Assembly: GCA_964402995.1 (NCBI GenBank)
Contig: CAYOEA010000002.1
Span: 62,001-126,000 of the forward strand
Source of the DNA: GCA-2686295 sp964402995
Lineage (GTDB): Archaea; Nanobdellota; Nanobdellia; Woesearchaeales; GCA-2686295
Length of the DNA: 64,000 nucleotides
Reading direction: 5' to 3'
The notes under the pieces are model-generated. The model did no database searches. It saw only the letters and a list, made by a program, of their open reading frames with translations, and had not been told where the DNA came from. The stretch's first letter is position 1. Each line of letters opens with the position of its first letter. Positions 1 to 8,837 of this stretch are shown here, piece by piece. The position numbers and the translations under genes are program-made.

Positions 1-1155
1 ATCTCCATTAATTAAAGTAGTATTATCAATACAAGACCAATCAGATTCTTTAAAAGCATCACCACATTCAAGATAACCTTTTGAGCAAGCTTCACATTTA
101 GACACACAACCATTCCCAACAGGGTATTCATAAGGCTTACAATTTTGAATTTTTGAGATATTTCCAAAATAATGACCATCCCAAGTTCTAATAATTTCAA
201 CATCTTGAGATAAAATGTTTATATAATTAAAATCGATTTGAACATCTAAATTTGTTAGGTAATTTAAATTTTGATTGTAACCTTGATTATATTCACAAAG
301 AAGATGTATTTCATTATCCTTAAATCTAAAAGCATAAGGATCATTAGCAGATCTACAAGTTAATTCTTCCCCACCTAAAGTAGCCTTTATATTAACTGTA
401 TCCCAAAGTGCTCTATTTGTTGACTGTGCATAACCACAATCTTGATCAGGAGATACAACAGATCCTTTACCAACATTTGATACAGTCATAAAGAAAACAG
501 GTTTAAGATATTGTCCAAAATTTATTAATTCATAATGTAACTCGGTAATTGCAACTGGTGAGCCTTGACCTGAAGAATAAGTTTTATCTTGAACCTCGCA
601 AGCTTTAGTTCTAATATCGTCAATAGTATAAGTATCAATACAAACTTCATCAGATAGAACTGTTCTATAAGGATAACAAATAGCAACATAAAGCTCAGTC
701 CCAGGACTTTCTTTTTGTCCCTTAATTGTCTTTGCAGTAAGTCGTGGTAAATAATGGTAAATTGAGTCACCTTTAGGAAAAATAGGTGATTTTCCTTCAA
801 GAGTTATTTTCTGCCAATCAGCAGCAAGACTGTTTAATGTTTGAATTGATTTTGTTCCATTAAAATAAAATTCATCAAACTCCCAAGTAATCAAAGCAGG
901 TTTTGATGTATTAATTGAGAATGCACCTTTGTTTGAAATTAAAAGACCAACAGGAAACTCAGAATCTTCACGAACTTGATCAGGAGGTGAATTTCTTAAA
1001 AATTCAAAAACTAAACCATCTTTTCCTGAATTAAAATTTATATCTTTAACATTTGGATCATAATTATTACTGCCAGAGCCATTTTGACCAGCACCACATG
1101 CAGTAAGCATAAACATAGAGATAAATAGTATTAATAATAGTGATAGTTTTTTCAT
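1..1155 (-). CDS. Putative surface lipoprotein, 3' end cut by window edge
   Basis: An open frame of 385 codons runs from an ATG at 1155 off the left edge without a stop. The N-terminus is a lipoprotein signal: two lysines, a hydrophobic stretch, then the lipobox LTAC with the cysteine at residue 20, followed by a Gly/Ser/Asn-rich linker. The rest looks extracytoplasmic, and the last visible part is cysteine-rich, which suggests disulfides. The start overlaps the stop of the upstream gene by one base (TAATG), so the two are co-translated. I do not recognise a catalytic domain. It is probably part of a membrane-surface cassette with the next two genes. Function unknown. Confidence 0.75.
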   Translation of the reverse strand, partial: MKKLSLLLILFISMFMLTACGAGQNGSGSNNYDPNVKDINFNSGKDGLVFEFLRNSPPDQVREDSEFPVGLLISNKGAFSINTSKPALITWEFDEFYFNGTKSIQTLNSLAADWQKITLEGKSPIFPKGDSIYHYLPRLTAKTIKGQKESPGTELYVAICYPYRTVLSDEVCIDTYTIDDIRTKACEVQDKTYSSGQGSPVAITELHYELINFGQYLKPVFFMTVSNVGKGSVVSPDQDCGYAQSTNRALWDTVNIKATLGGEELTCRSANDPYAFRFKDNEIHLLCEYNQGYNQNLNYLTNLDVQIDFNYINILSQDVEIIRTWDGHYFGNISKIQNCKPYEYPVGNGCVSKCEACSKGYLECGDAFKESDWSCIDNTTLINGD

Positions 1156-3089
1156 TATCGAACCCTCATTTGAGTGCCTTTCTTTAAAGTATAAGCATAA
1201 TCAACATTAACAGCAACTGTTACAGTACGTTTATCCATAGTACTTCCAGATAAAAAACTATTCAGACCATTCTTTGCAACTAAATCACAAGAAACCGCAT
1301 CTATTTTATAATCTAACAATCCGCCTGCGCCAAGAAAAGCAACTCCAAATGAATAAGTGTTTTCAATTGGATCGTGATAAATTGGATCATAAGTACAATT
1401 AATTAGTTCAGTATCTGAAGGAACAGTAACAGTTAATGAACGAATATAATTTAATTTTCCTTGAGGCCAAACATTCTCTAATTGAACGGTAAATAAATGA
1501 ATAAAATTATTCTCATCATCTAAATCAGTAGGCATGTCTAAACCAATAGGTAGATTTTTCTTAGATAAACGAATAGCTATCGGACCATCAGAAGAACTTG
1601 CTTCTGCAACACGAGTTTTCAAATCTAAAAAATTGTAAATATCTTTTCCTTTCTTACCAATAACCACGTTATCAGTGTATACATAGGCAACTGTTGATGT
1701 TTGAGTAAAGAAAAATGAAATCTCAAAAAACATATTATGATACCCTGGTTTTATAGTACCATTTCCAAATCTACATCTTAACTCATCAGATCCTTCATAA
1801 ATAATAGTTGACTTTGCAGGACTAACCATGCCAAAAATTTTAAGTTTATCTTTTTCAATATAACAAGAATGATAAGTTTGAACCGCTCCTTCAAAACTCT
1901 TTGCACTAATATCAGCCAAAACATCTATTTTTTTATTAGCATATAATGTCTCAGATAAAATACGAACATTAGTTAAATAAATACCTGGTTGTTCACCTTC
2001 ATTATTTTCAGTTGTAGAACCATATGGATCATAAGCAATAGTATCATTAATTTTATTTTTAAAATTTTTAAATCCTGAATTAATTGAATCAGCTACTTGC
2101 TTTGCATTGCCCCAAACAAAATCTTTAGCGACATACAAACCACTCATAGTATCTGAGCCTTCAACATTAATATTAGGTGAAACATCACTTGCAAAAGCAT
2201 CAGATGTTAATAATTGAATACATAAAAGTAATATAAATAATTTGAGAATTCCAGTGCCCCATTTATGAATCTTAGAATCAGGTTCAGAAGTATAAACTAA
2301 ATACCAAGGCCAAACTGGAAAGAATATTAAGAGGCTAATTAAAGTTGTATTTCCTTTAGCAAAATAAGTCACTAATGGAGGAACAGCCAAAGCTGCTAAC
2401 GATACAAAAATTATTGTCCAGGTTGTAGAAGATAAACCTGATTTGTAAATAAAAGTTACTGCAACAAAAGTCAAACCTAAATATAAAAGAATAATAGGAA
2501 TAATTGAAGATGGATTTCGACCAAAATTAAATATAAAAGCATCTGCTGCATGTAAAAGTAAAGTTAAGAGTAAAAAAAAACCAATATTAGAAGTTGTACC
2601 AGATGATTCTCCAGATGACTTGACTGAATTAGCAGCACCTTTTGCCAAACCTTTAGCTTTTGAACCTAAAAATTTAGTAAGAGCAAAAGCTCCACCACCA
2701 ACAATAGCCCCTACTTTTAGGGCTTTACCTAAACCTTTCTTTACTTTATCAGATTTAGATGAACCAGATGAACTAGGGGAATCAGATGAACCAGAACCGC
2801 TGCTTGTTTTAATATTACTTAAATCAATACCTGAAATGATTGATTCATAAGAAGATTTATCTGCACCTGCAGCTTCAAGTTCTGAAAGGATATTTTTTAT
2901 TTCGGTTTTATCTTTATTTGCATTCTCTGCATACAATTTCGCCATGCTAGAATCTTCTTTTCTTTGGGAAGAAATATACTTTTCTTCATTATATTGTAAA
3001 CTACTAACTGCTGGATATAAATCATTAATTAACTTAGAATGGTCTGCATTACTAGAAGTGTTCTCACCACCTTCTTGATCTTCGGACAT
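1155..3089 (-). CDS. Multi-pass membrane protein with Ser/Gly linker and large outer C-terminal domain
   Basis: This is a 644-residue protein of unknown family. Residues 1-90 are charged and helical and probably cytoplasmic. A Ser/Gly/Asp-rich linker (about 95-115) is followed by a small hydrophobic segment near 125-145. Several membrane helices lie between about 168 and 310. The remaining 330 residues look like an exported beta-rich domain with Asn-linked glycosylation sequons. It sits between a lipoprotein gene (one-base overlap) and a single-pass membrane protein gene (7 bases upstream), so the three probably form one operon and perhaps one envelope complex. No known transporter motif is visible. 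Confidence 0.75.
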   Translation of the reverse strand: MSEDQEGGENTSSNADHSKLINDLYPAVSSLQYNEEKYISSQRKEDSSMAKLYAENANKDKTEIKNILSELEAAGADKSSYESIISGIDLSNIKTSSGSGSSDSPSSSGSSKSDKVKKGLGKALKVGAIVGGGAFALTKFLGSKAKGLAKGAANSVKSSGESSGTTSNIGFFLLLTLLLHAADAFIFNFGRNPSSIIPIILLYLGLTFVAVTFIYKSGLSSTTWTIIFVSLAALAVPPLVTYFAKGNTTLISLLIFFPVWPWYLVYTSEPDSKIHKWGTGILKLFILLLCIQLLTSDAFASDVSPNINVEGSDTMSGLYVAKDFVWGNAKQVADSINSGFKNFKNKINDTIAYDPYGSTTENNEGEQPGIYLTNVRILSETLYANKKIDVLADISAKSFEGAVQTYHSCYIEKDKLKIFGMVSPAKSTIIYEGSDELRCRFGNGTIKPGYHNMFFEISFFFTQTSTVAYVYTDNVVIGKKGKDIYNFLDLKTRVAEASSSDGPIAIRLSKKNLPIGLDMPTDLDDENNFIHLFTVQLENVWPQGKLNYIRSLTVTVPSDTELINCTYDPIYHDPIENTYSFGVAFLGAGGLLDYKIDAVSCDLVAKNGLNSFLSGSTMDKRTVTVAVNVDYAYTLKKGTQMRVR

Positions 3090-3096
3090 GATAAAA

Positions 3097-4290
3097 TTAA
3101 TCCTCCTCTACTACAACTCGCAGTTCAGCTATATCAACAGAACTAGTAGGAATTAATTCAATAGAATTTGTTCCTGGTTTAATATAATCATCCAATACTT
3201 TTTCATATGATAGTTCATCAGTGCTAATATGTTTTCTAACACCATTAATGATATATTCTAATTTCTTTTCATCATCATTAACAAATCTAACTTCCATAGT
3301 TATATTATAGTCTTCATCAAGTTCATTAGTATAATTTCCATCAAAGAAAATATCTTCATCAACTTCAAAATAATAAACAGGATAAATCATTTCTTCAAGT
3401 CTTGTTGTGACAGAAACTCTATCAATAAGATATGAACCTTCTGAAACAATAAATTCTAATTCATTTTTATCTACCATAGCTTCGTCTTTATCAAGAGCAA
3501 TAACCTGATAAACACCACAATCACCAAGACCAGAATAAGCTTCTTCACCATTAAAATAAATCTTTAAAGTTCCTGCATCTGCAAGGCTACAATCAGGATC
3601 AAATCTGAATTTAATTTCTTCAATATTCCTATATTCTGTTTCTGAAAGATAAAAGAATTGTCTGCTTCTACTATTTGTTAAATCTAAAACTTGACCAATA
3701 ATACTAAGATCAGTTAATTCATAACGATTCGTTCTCCAGAACGCAAAACCAGGACTTGAAACTCTAAAAGTTAAAAGATTTTCATCATCTAAATAATCTT
3801 GCGGCAACATGATAGGGTTTGGTGTGCCCTTAGCGATTTTGCCATTAAATATTTCATAACCATTAAGGAAGACTTCAAGATTTCCTAAAGATTCTTTTAC
3901 ATTAAAAGATAAAGCCATATCAGTTGTTAATCTCTTTTTAATTTCAAAAGAAAGATTAAACTCTTTTGTGCCTGAAAGACCTTTTTGAACATAAATAGAT
4001 TTAATTGTTTTAATATTAGTGCCAACATTTTCCGCATTTATCCTAAATGAAGGTAAATCATGTTCTCGATAATCAAATTTTAAGTAATCTAAACGACCAA
4101 CACGTTCTTTAAGCAATAATGGATCATAGTCAATATCATCATCATCTGAACCAGAAGTATAATTTTCTTCACCTAAAAGTAGGGCTCTTTCCTCAGGAGG
4201 AAGTAATAAAATATATAGAACCATGATGACTCCAATAAGAATCAATAGAACAGCCGCACTACCCGCTGCTTTTCCTTTTTTGTTATACAT
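3097..4290 (-). CDS. Single-pass membrane protein with extracellular beta-rich domain
   Basis: This is a 397-residue protein with a short basic N-terminus and one long hydrophobic helix (about residues 12-31), followed by an acidic linker and about 350 residues predicted to lie outside the cell. The outer part alternates beta-like segments with phrases such as NEVFLNGYEIF and KIYFNGEEAYSG that look like repeated jelly-roll or galactose-binding-like modules, but I cannot name the family. It is the first gene of the three-gene minus-strand cassette. A TATA-like box at 4314-4321 lies 30 bases before the ATG, so the mRNA is probably leaderless. Confidence 0.75.
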   Translation of the reverse strand: MYNKKGKAAGSAAVLLILIGVIMVLYILLLPPEERALLLGEENYTSGSDDDDIDYDPLLLKERVGRLDYLKFDYREHDLPSFRINAENVGTNIKTIKSIYVQKGLSGTKEFNLSFEIKKRLTTDMALSFNVKESLGNLEVFLNGYEIFNGKIAKGTPNPIMLPQDYLDDENLLTFRVSSPGFAFWRTNRYELTDLSIIGQVLDLTNSRSRQFFYLSETEYRNIEEIKFRFDPDCSLADAGTLKIYFNGEEAYSGLGDCGVYQVIALDKDEAMVDKNELEFIVSEGSYLIDRVSVTTRLEEMIYPVYYFEVDEDIFFDGNYTNELDEDYNITMEVRFVNDDEKKLEYIINGVRKHISTDELSYEKVLDDYIKPGTNSIELIPTSSVDIAELRVVVEED

Positions 4291-4313
4291 GAGTTTAAAT
4301 ACTATAATTACAA

Positions 4314-4321
4314 TATATAAA
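4314..4321 (-). promoter_or_regulatory. TATA box for the 3-gene surface operon
   Basis: On the minus strand this reads TTTATATA, with its first base about 30 bases upstream of the ATG at 4290. That spacing predicts transcription starting at or next to the start codon (leaderless mRNA). Confidence 0.5.
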
Positions 4322-4415
4322 TTTATTGGTTTTGTACGACGCTAAAAAAACATATAAACTAAGAACAATAACAAAGTAATATAAAACAAAAATACTTGAT
4401 AATAACTAATAAAAA

Positions 4416-5462
4416 ATGAAAATAATCAAAAGAGACCCAAAACAAGAGGAGATGCGCTTAAAAGTTGAGAACTCCGACGATATATGGGTCTTAAGTCAGA
4501 TAATTGAACCTGAAGATTTGATTAGTGGTAGCACTGAAAGAAAAATTAAAATTGGTGATGCAGGAACTGATAGAAATGTCAAAATAGTCAAAAAATGGGT
4601 TACACTTACAATAAAAACAGAAAAAACAGAAATTGACGAAAATTATCTTCGAGTTTTAGGAGTTATAACAGATGGACCTGATGATATTGCAAGAGGCGAA
4701 CATCATAGCTTCAAATTAGAACCTGAAACTGTTTTTAAAATTAAAAAAACAAAATGGCTGAATTATCAAATAGAAAAAATAAATGAAGCAACAAAATCAA
4801 ATAATAAGAAAATCTTAATAATTGTGTTTGATCGTGAAGAAGCATATTTTGCTAAACTAAAAGGACAAGGATATCAAATAATGACAGAACTTAAAGGAGA
4901 TGTTGCAAAAAAAGAATCACAACATGTATCTAAAGAAAATTTCTATAAAGAAATTATTAAGACACTTGATGAATATGAAAAAAAAGATCCATTTGATCAT
5001 ATAATTCTAGCAAGTCCTGGATTTTGGAAAGAAGAATTACAAAAAGTCTTACCTGAAGAATACAAAAAGAAAAGTGTGTTTGCAACCGTATCAGGTGCAA
5101 ATGAAAGAGCGATAATTGAAACAATAAAACGACCCGAACTTAAAAAAGTATTAGAAGCAAGCAGGGCAGGAAATGAAATTAAAATTATTGATAAAATTCT
5201 ACAAGCAATCTCAAAAGAAATAGCCTGTTATGGAATAAAAGAAACAAAAGAACAAATTAGGAATGGTGCTGTTGAAGAAATAGCAGTTAGTTATAATTTA
5301 CTTCAAAAAAGTAGAGATGATGGTAGCTTTAAAGAAATTGAAAATATTATGAAGCAATGCGAAGCTAATTCAGGAAAAGTACATGTTATCAGCACAGAAG
5401 ATGCAAAAAAAGTTTTAGACTCAATTGCAGGAATTGCAGGAATATTAAGATGGAAGAACTAA
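4416..5462 (+). CDS. pelA: mRNA surveillance protein Pelota (Dom34/aPelota)
   Basis: Pelota resembles release factor 1 without the GGQ domain. With aEF1A/aABCE1 it enters stalled ribosomes and splits them. The 348-residue length is normal for archaeal Pelota. The N-terminal Sm-like domain (about 1-130) is clear from phrases such as DDIWVLSQIIEPEDLISG and RVLGVITDGPDD. The central domain (about 131-260) contains IASPGF-type strands, and the C-terminal alpha/beta domain ends in AGIAGILRWKN. The last 13 bases overlap the start of a ribosomal RNA methyltransferase-like gene, which suggests translational coupling. A TATA-like TAATATAAAAC near 4378 suggests a very short leader. Confidence 0.95.
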   Translation: MKIIKRDPKQEEMRLKVENSDDIWVLSQIIEPEDLISGSTERKIKIGDAGTDRNVKIVKKWVTLTIKTEKTEIDENYLRVLGVITDGPDDIARGEHHSFKLEPETVFKIKKTKWLNYQIEKINEATKSNNKKILIIVFDREEAYFAKLKGQGYQIMTELKGDVAKKESQHVSKENFYKEIIKTLDEYEKKDPFDHIILASPGFWKEELQKVLPEEYKKKSVFATVSGANERAIIETIKRPELKKVLEASRAGNEIKIIDKILQAISKEIACYGIKETKEQIRNGAVEEIAVSYNLLQKSRDDGSFKEIENIMKQCEANSGKVHVISTEDAKKVLDSIAGIAGILRWKN

Positions 5463-6280
5463 TAAAAGACATTGCAGCTAAAAAAGAATTAGCAAGCTTA
5501 AGCAAAGAAACAATAAAAGAATTCTTAGAAACATATTTTAAACAAGAACCTAAAATTCAAAAGAAACTTGAAGATAAAAAATATAATAAGAAAAGTGAAG
5601 AATATAAAATTGCACTAAAAGAAGTTAGAAGAAAACTACGAGAAATATATGGTGTATTTGTCAAAGATAAAAAAAGAAGAGATAAATTATTACTAAACAT
5701 AAATAAAGAAAATCAAAAAGAAACAATTCAAGAAATTCTAAAATTACATACTTCAACTGAAGAAAGATTAAGACATTATGATGAAGTATATGAACAAATA
5801 TTTGCTATAACTGGAAAAGTTGATAGGATAATAGATTTAGCATGTGGATTAAACCCTGTAAGTTATTTTAAATTAGGAATTAAACCTAGTTACTTTGCAT
5901 CAGATATGTCAAAAGAAGATATGAATTTCTTAGAAGCATTCTTTAGAAAAACTAGCGTGAATGGAACTGCTGAAAAAATAGATCTTGTTAGTGAAGTTGA
6001 AAAAGTAAATGATTTGAAAGGAGATGTTTGCTTTTTGTTTAAAGCATTAGATTCATTAGAAACAAGAAAAAGAAACATTTCAAGACAAATAATAGAAAGT
6101 GTGAATTGTAAGTGGATAGTTGTGAGTTTTCCTAAAACAAGCCTTGGCGGTGGAAAAACCATCTCAAAAAACAAAAGAAACTGGTTCTTAAATTACCTAA
6201 AATACACTGATTTTGGAGTTACAGAGTTTGAAACTGAGAATGAATTCTTTCTAGTTATAGAGAAGAAAACAAAAAAATAG
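5450..6280 (+). CDS. FmrO/ArmA/Rmt-type 16S rRNA (G1405-N7) methyltransferase-like protein
   Basis: The protein has 276 residues, matching the 250-280 of the aminoglycoside-resistance methyltransferases ArmA, RmtB, Sgm and FmrO. A helical N-terminal part (about 1-95) leads into HTSTEERL (about 101-108), the same kind of phrase as HASTKERL in ArmA. The SAM-binding loop IIDLACGLNP follows, then an acidic ASDMS, DVCFLFKALDSLE, and WIVVSFPKTSLGG, all in family order. The family methylates N7 of G1405 in the decoding site of 16S rRNA. The archaeal target and role are inferred, not known. It overlaps pelota by 13 bases, so it may belong to ribosome maintenance or quality control. Confidence 0.8.
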   Translation: MEELIKDIAAKKELASLSKETIKEFLETYFKQEPKIQKKLEDKKYNKKSEEYKIALKEVRRKLREIYGVFVKDKKRRDKLLLNINKENQKETIQEILKLHTSTEERLRHYDEVYEQIFAITGKVDRIIDLACGLNPVSYFKLGIKPSYFASDMSKEDMNFLEAFFRKTSVNGTAEKIDLVSEVEKVNDLKGDVCFLFKALDSLETRKRNISRQIIESVNCKWIVVSFPKTSLGGGKTISKNKRNWFLNYLKYTDFGVTEFETENEFFLVIEKKTKK

Positions 6281-6317
6281 CTGTTTTTGTTATTGACTAA
6301 TTGTAAAAAATAGTAAC

Positions 6318-6327
6318 ATATATAAAG
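6318..6327 (+). promoter_or_regulatory. TATA box for TrmB-like gene
   Basis: ATATATAAAG is the best archaeal TATA match in the gap. It predicts a start near 6349 and therefore a leader of about 58 nt that contains the hairpin at 6360-6392. Confidence 0.5.
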
Positions 6328-6359
6328 TAGTTATACGTTTTCAATATTAAAAAGGGGTA

Positions 6360-6392
6360 AAGGTAATCGAACAATGGGTGTAAGATTACTTT
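6360..6392 (+). promoter_or_regulatory. Leader hairpin next to the Shine-Dalgarno site of the TrmB-like gene
   Basis: AAGGTAATC (6360-6368) pairs with GATTACTTT (6384-6392) over nine pairs including one G-U, with a 15-nt loop. The stem ends three bases before GGAGGT (6395-6400). Folding or unfolding it could control ribosome access. Confidence 0.45.
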
Positions 6393-6407
6393 TTGGAGGT
6401 AAAATCA

Positions 6408-7214
6408 ATGATAGTTAAAGAAGAATTCTTAAGCAAATTGAGAAGGTATTTCTCACTAAACCTGTATGAAGTAAAAGTTTGGACTGCATTATTATCAAGA
6501 GGAGTGAGTACAGCAGGAGAATTAAGCGATATTGCAAATGTTCCTAGAAGTAGAAGTTATGACGTTCTAGAAAGCCTAGAGAAAAAAGGTTTTGTTATAA
6601 TGAAATTAGGAAAACCAATTAAATACTTAGCTGTTCCACCAAAAGAAGTTGTTGAAAGAGTGAAAAAGAATGTTAAAACAAAAGCAGATGAACAAGTTGC
6701 AAAACTTGAAAATCTAAAAACAACTGAAGTAATAAAGGAACTAAACTCATTACACACACAAGGAGTCGAATTAGTAGAACCAGCAGATTTATCAGGTTCA
6801 CTTCGAGGAAGACACAACTTATATAATCATTTAGAGCTAACAATTAAGAACGCTGAAAAAACAGTAACTATGATGACAACTTCAAAAGGGCTAATGAGAA
6901 AAGTCGAAGGACTAATGCCAGTCTTTGAAGAAATTAAGAAACGAGGCGTTGAAATTAGAATTGCAGCACCATTAACAGAAGAATCAATGGATGCAGCAAA
7001 AGCACTAAAAGGTATTGCAGAAGTTAGACACACTGACAAAAATGCAAGATTCACAGTTGTAGACGGTCAAGAAGTAGTATTTATGGTAATGGACGATTCA
7101 GAAGTACATCCAACATATGATATTGGAATCTGGATAAACACACCATTCTTCGCAAAAGCACTAGAAGACCTATTCGACATCGCTTGGAAAGCACTAAAGC
7201 CAATTAAGGTTTAA
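6408..7214 (+). CDS. TrmB-family transcriptional regulator (paralogue 1)
   Basis: The N-terminal third is a TrmB-type winged helix (about residues 10-85) with YEVKVWTALLSRGVSTAGEL and NVPRSRSYDVLESLEKKGF. A short coiled segment and a C-terminal sensor-like alpha/beta domain follow. The start is set at the ATG at 6408 because a strong GGAGGT lies seven bases upstream; an in-frame TTG at 6393 would place that site inside the gene. A second copy at 33386-34186 has an almost identical DNA-binding domain but a much more divergent C-terminus. TrmB proteins usually respond to sugars or other small molecules. The ligand here is unknown. Confidence 0.88.
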   Translation: MIVKEEFLSKLRRYFSLNLYEVKVWTALLSRGVSTAGELSDIANVPRSRSYDVLESLEKKGFVIMKLGKPIKYLAVPPKEVVERVKKNVKTKADEQVAKLENLKTTEVIKELNSLHTQGVELVEPADLSGSLRGRHNLYNHLELTIKNAEKTVTMMTTSKGLMRKVEGLMPVFEEIKKRGVEIRIAAPLTEESMDAAKALKGIAEVRHTDKNARFTVVDGQEVVFMVMDDSEVHPTYDIGIWINTPFFAKALEDLFDIAWKALKPIKV

Positions 7215-7217
7215 ATA

Positions 7218-7252
7218 TTTATTTTATTTTTCTTTTTTTATTATTTATTTCT
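7218..7252 (+). terminator. T-rich transcription end after TrmB-like gene
   Basis: A long run dominated by T follows the stop codon directly. Archaeal RNA polymerase terminates on such T tracts without a hairpin. Confidence 0.4.
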
Positions 7253-7267
7253 AAAATTCTAATAAAC

Positions 7268-7275
7268 TTTATATA
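7268..7275 (+). promoter_or_regulatory. TATA box of pheST operon
   Basis: TTTATATA begins 33 bases upstream of the pheS ATG at 7301. The mRNA should have almost no leader. Confidence 0.5.
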
Positions 7276-7300
7276 TACATCAATAGTTAAATAGCTTGAA

Positions 7301-8836
7301 ATGAATGTAGATAATATAATACCAAAGCTGCACAAGCTAGAAAGGAAAACTCTGCCTGAAATAAAGAACGGTGCAACAGTTGAGGAGTTAACTGAAAAAA
7401 CCGGCTTAGCACACGTAGAAGTTATGAGAGCTGTACAATGGCTAAATAACAAAAAATGTGTTGAAATTAAAGAAGAATCAAAAGAGTTAATATTTCTAGA
7501 TGAAAATGGAGAGATGTACAAAGAGAAAAGACTCCCAGAAAGACGTTTTATAGAAGCTACTGCAAAGAAAAGTAAAGTAAGTGAAATAGAAAAATTAGCT
7601 GAATTAGAAAAAGGCGAAATAAATATTTGCATAGGATCACTAAAAAAAAAAGCAGCCATCGATATTAAGAAAGATGGTGAAATGATGATTACTTTAACAG
7701 AAGCAGGTAAAAAATTATTAGGTAAAGAATTCTTTGAAGAGAAGTTTTTGAAAAAAGAATTTCCTCTTGAATTAAAAGATTTAGAACCTGAAGATAAATT
7801 TGCATTTGACAGTTTAATATCAAGAAAACAAATCTTACGAAAAGAACTAAAGAAAATCAAAACAATAAGTTTAACTCCAATTGGAAAAGAAGTTGCAAAA
7901 AAAGCAAATAATGGAAAAGAATATTCTGAAAGACTAACACCTAAGATGCTCAAAGATGGAAGTTGGAAAGGAAAAGAATTTCGAGCTTATGATGTAACAA
8001 TAAACGTTCCAAAGAAAGAAAGAGGAAAAAGACATTTTGTAAGTCAAGCTATAGACTATGCGCGAAGCATCTGGCTAGAAATGGGCTTTAAAGAAATGGA
8101 AGGACCAATGATGCAAACATCATTTTGGAACTTCGACGCACTATTCACTGCACAAGATCACCCTGTACGGGAAATGCAAGATACATTTTACATTAAAACT
8201 CCAGCAAAAGGAAAACTACCAGCAAAAGAAATGGTTGACAAGGTTAAGAAAACACATGAGAATGGTTGGACAACAAAAAGTAAAGGCTGGCAATATGACT
8301 GGGACGAAGAAGATTCAAAAAAGAACGTTCTAAGAACACATACAACTTGTTTATCAGCAAGAACATTATCAAATCTAAAAAAAGAAAACCTGCCTGCAAA
8401 ATTTTTCGCACTAGGAAAATGTTTTAGAAATGAAACATTAGATTGGTCACACTTATTTGAATTCAATCAAACAGAAGGAATAGTAATAGATAAAAATGCA
8501 AACTTCAGACATTTATTAGGATATTTGAAAAGCTTCTTTAAGAAAATGGGCTATGCAGATGCAAGATTTAGACCTGCATACTTCCCATACACTGAATTTA
8601 GTGTAGAAATAGATGTATTGCATCCAGTACATGGAACATGGTTCGAACTTGGTGGTGCAGGAATCTTTAGACCTGAAGTTGTAAAACCATTAATGGGGAT
8701 AGATGTACCAGTACTTGCATGGGGACCTGGATTTGATAGAATAATCTTAGAGTTCTTCAAAATAAATGATATTAGAGACTTATACAAAAATGACCTTAAA
8801 CAATTAAGGGAAATGAAAGATTGGGTGAGGAAATAA
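7301..8836 (+). CDS. pheS: Phenylalanyl-tRNA synthetase alpha subunit
   Basis: This is the catalytic class II subunit, which charges tRNA-Phe as an alpha2-beta2 enzyme with PheT. The 511 residues fit the archaeal form, which has an N-terminal winged-helix tRNA-binding part (about 1-200) before the catalytic core. Class II motif 2 is seen around FRNETLDWSHLFEFNQTEG and motif 3 around GGAGIFRPEVVKPLMG and AWGPGFDRIILE. The start gives a typical N-terminus (HKLERKTLPEI). The stop is one base before the pheT ATG, so the two are coupled. Confidence 0.96.
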   Translation: MNVDNIIPKLHKLERKTLPEIKNGATVEELTEKTGLAHVEVMRAVQWLNNKKCVEIKEESKELIFLDENGEMYKEKRLPERRFIEATAKKSKVSEIEKLAELEKGEINICIGSLKKKAAIDIKKDGEMMITLTEAGKKLLGKEFFEEKFLKKEFPLELKDLEPEDKFAFDSLISRKQILRKELKKIKTISLTPIGKEVAKKANNGKEYSERLTPKMLKDGSWKGKEFRAYDVTINVPKKERGKRHFVSQAIDYARSIWLEMGFKEMEGPMMQTSFWNFDALFTAQDHPVREMQDTFYIKTPAKGKLPAKEMVDKVKKTHENGWTTKSKGWQYDWDEEDSKKNVLRTHTTCLSARTLSNLKKENLPAKFFALGKCFRNETLDWSHLFEFNQTEGIVIDKNANFRHLLGYLKSFFKKMGYADARFRPAYFPYTEFSVEIDVLHPVHGTWFELGGAGIFRPEVVKPLMGIDVPVLAWGPGFDRIILEFFKINDIRDLYKNDLKQLREMKDWVRK

Positions 8837-8837
8837 G

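Noticed and set aside
7219..7953. Long antisense frame opposite the start of pheS
   Set aside because: It is a shadow of a strongly conserved gene and has the composition of reversed codons.
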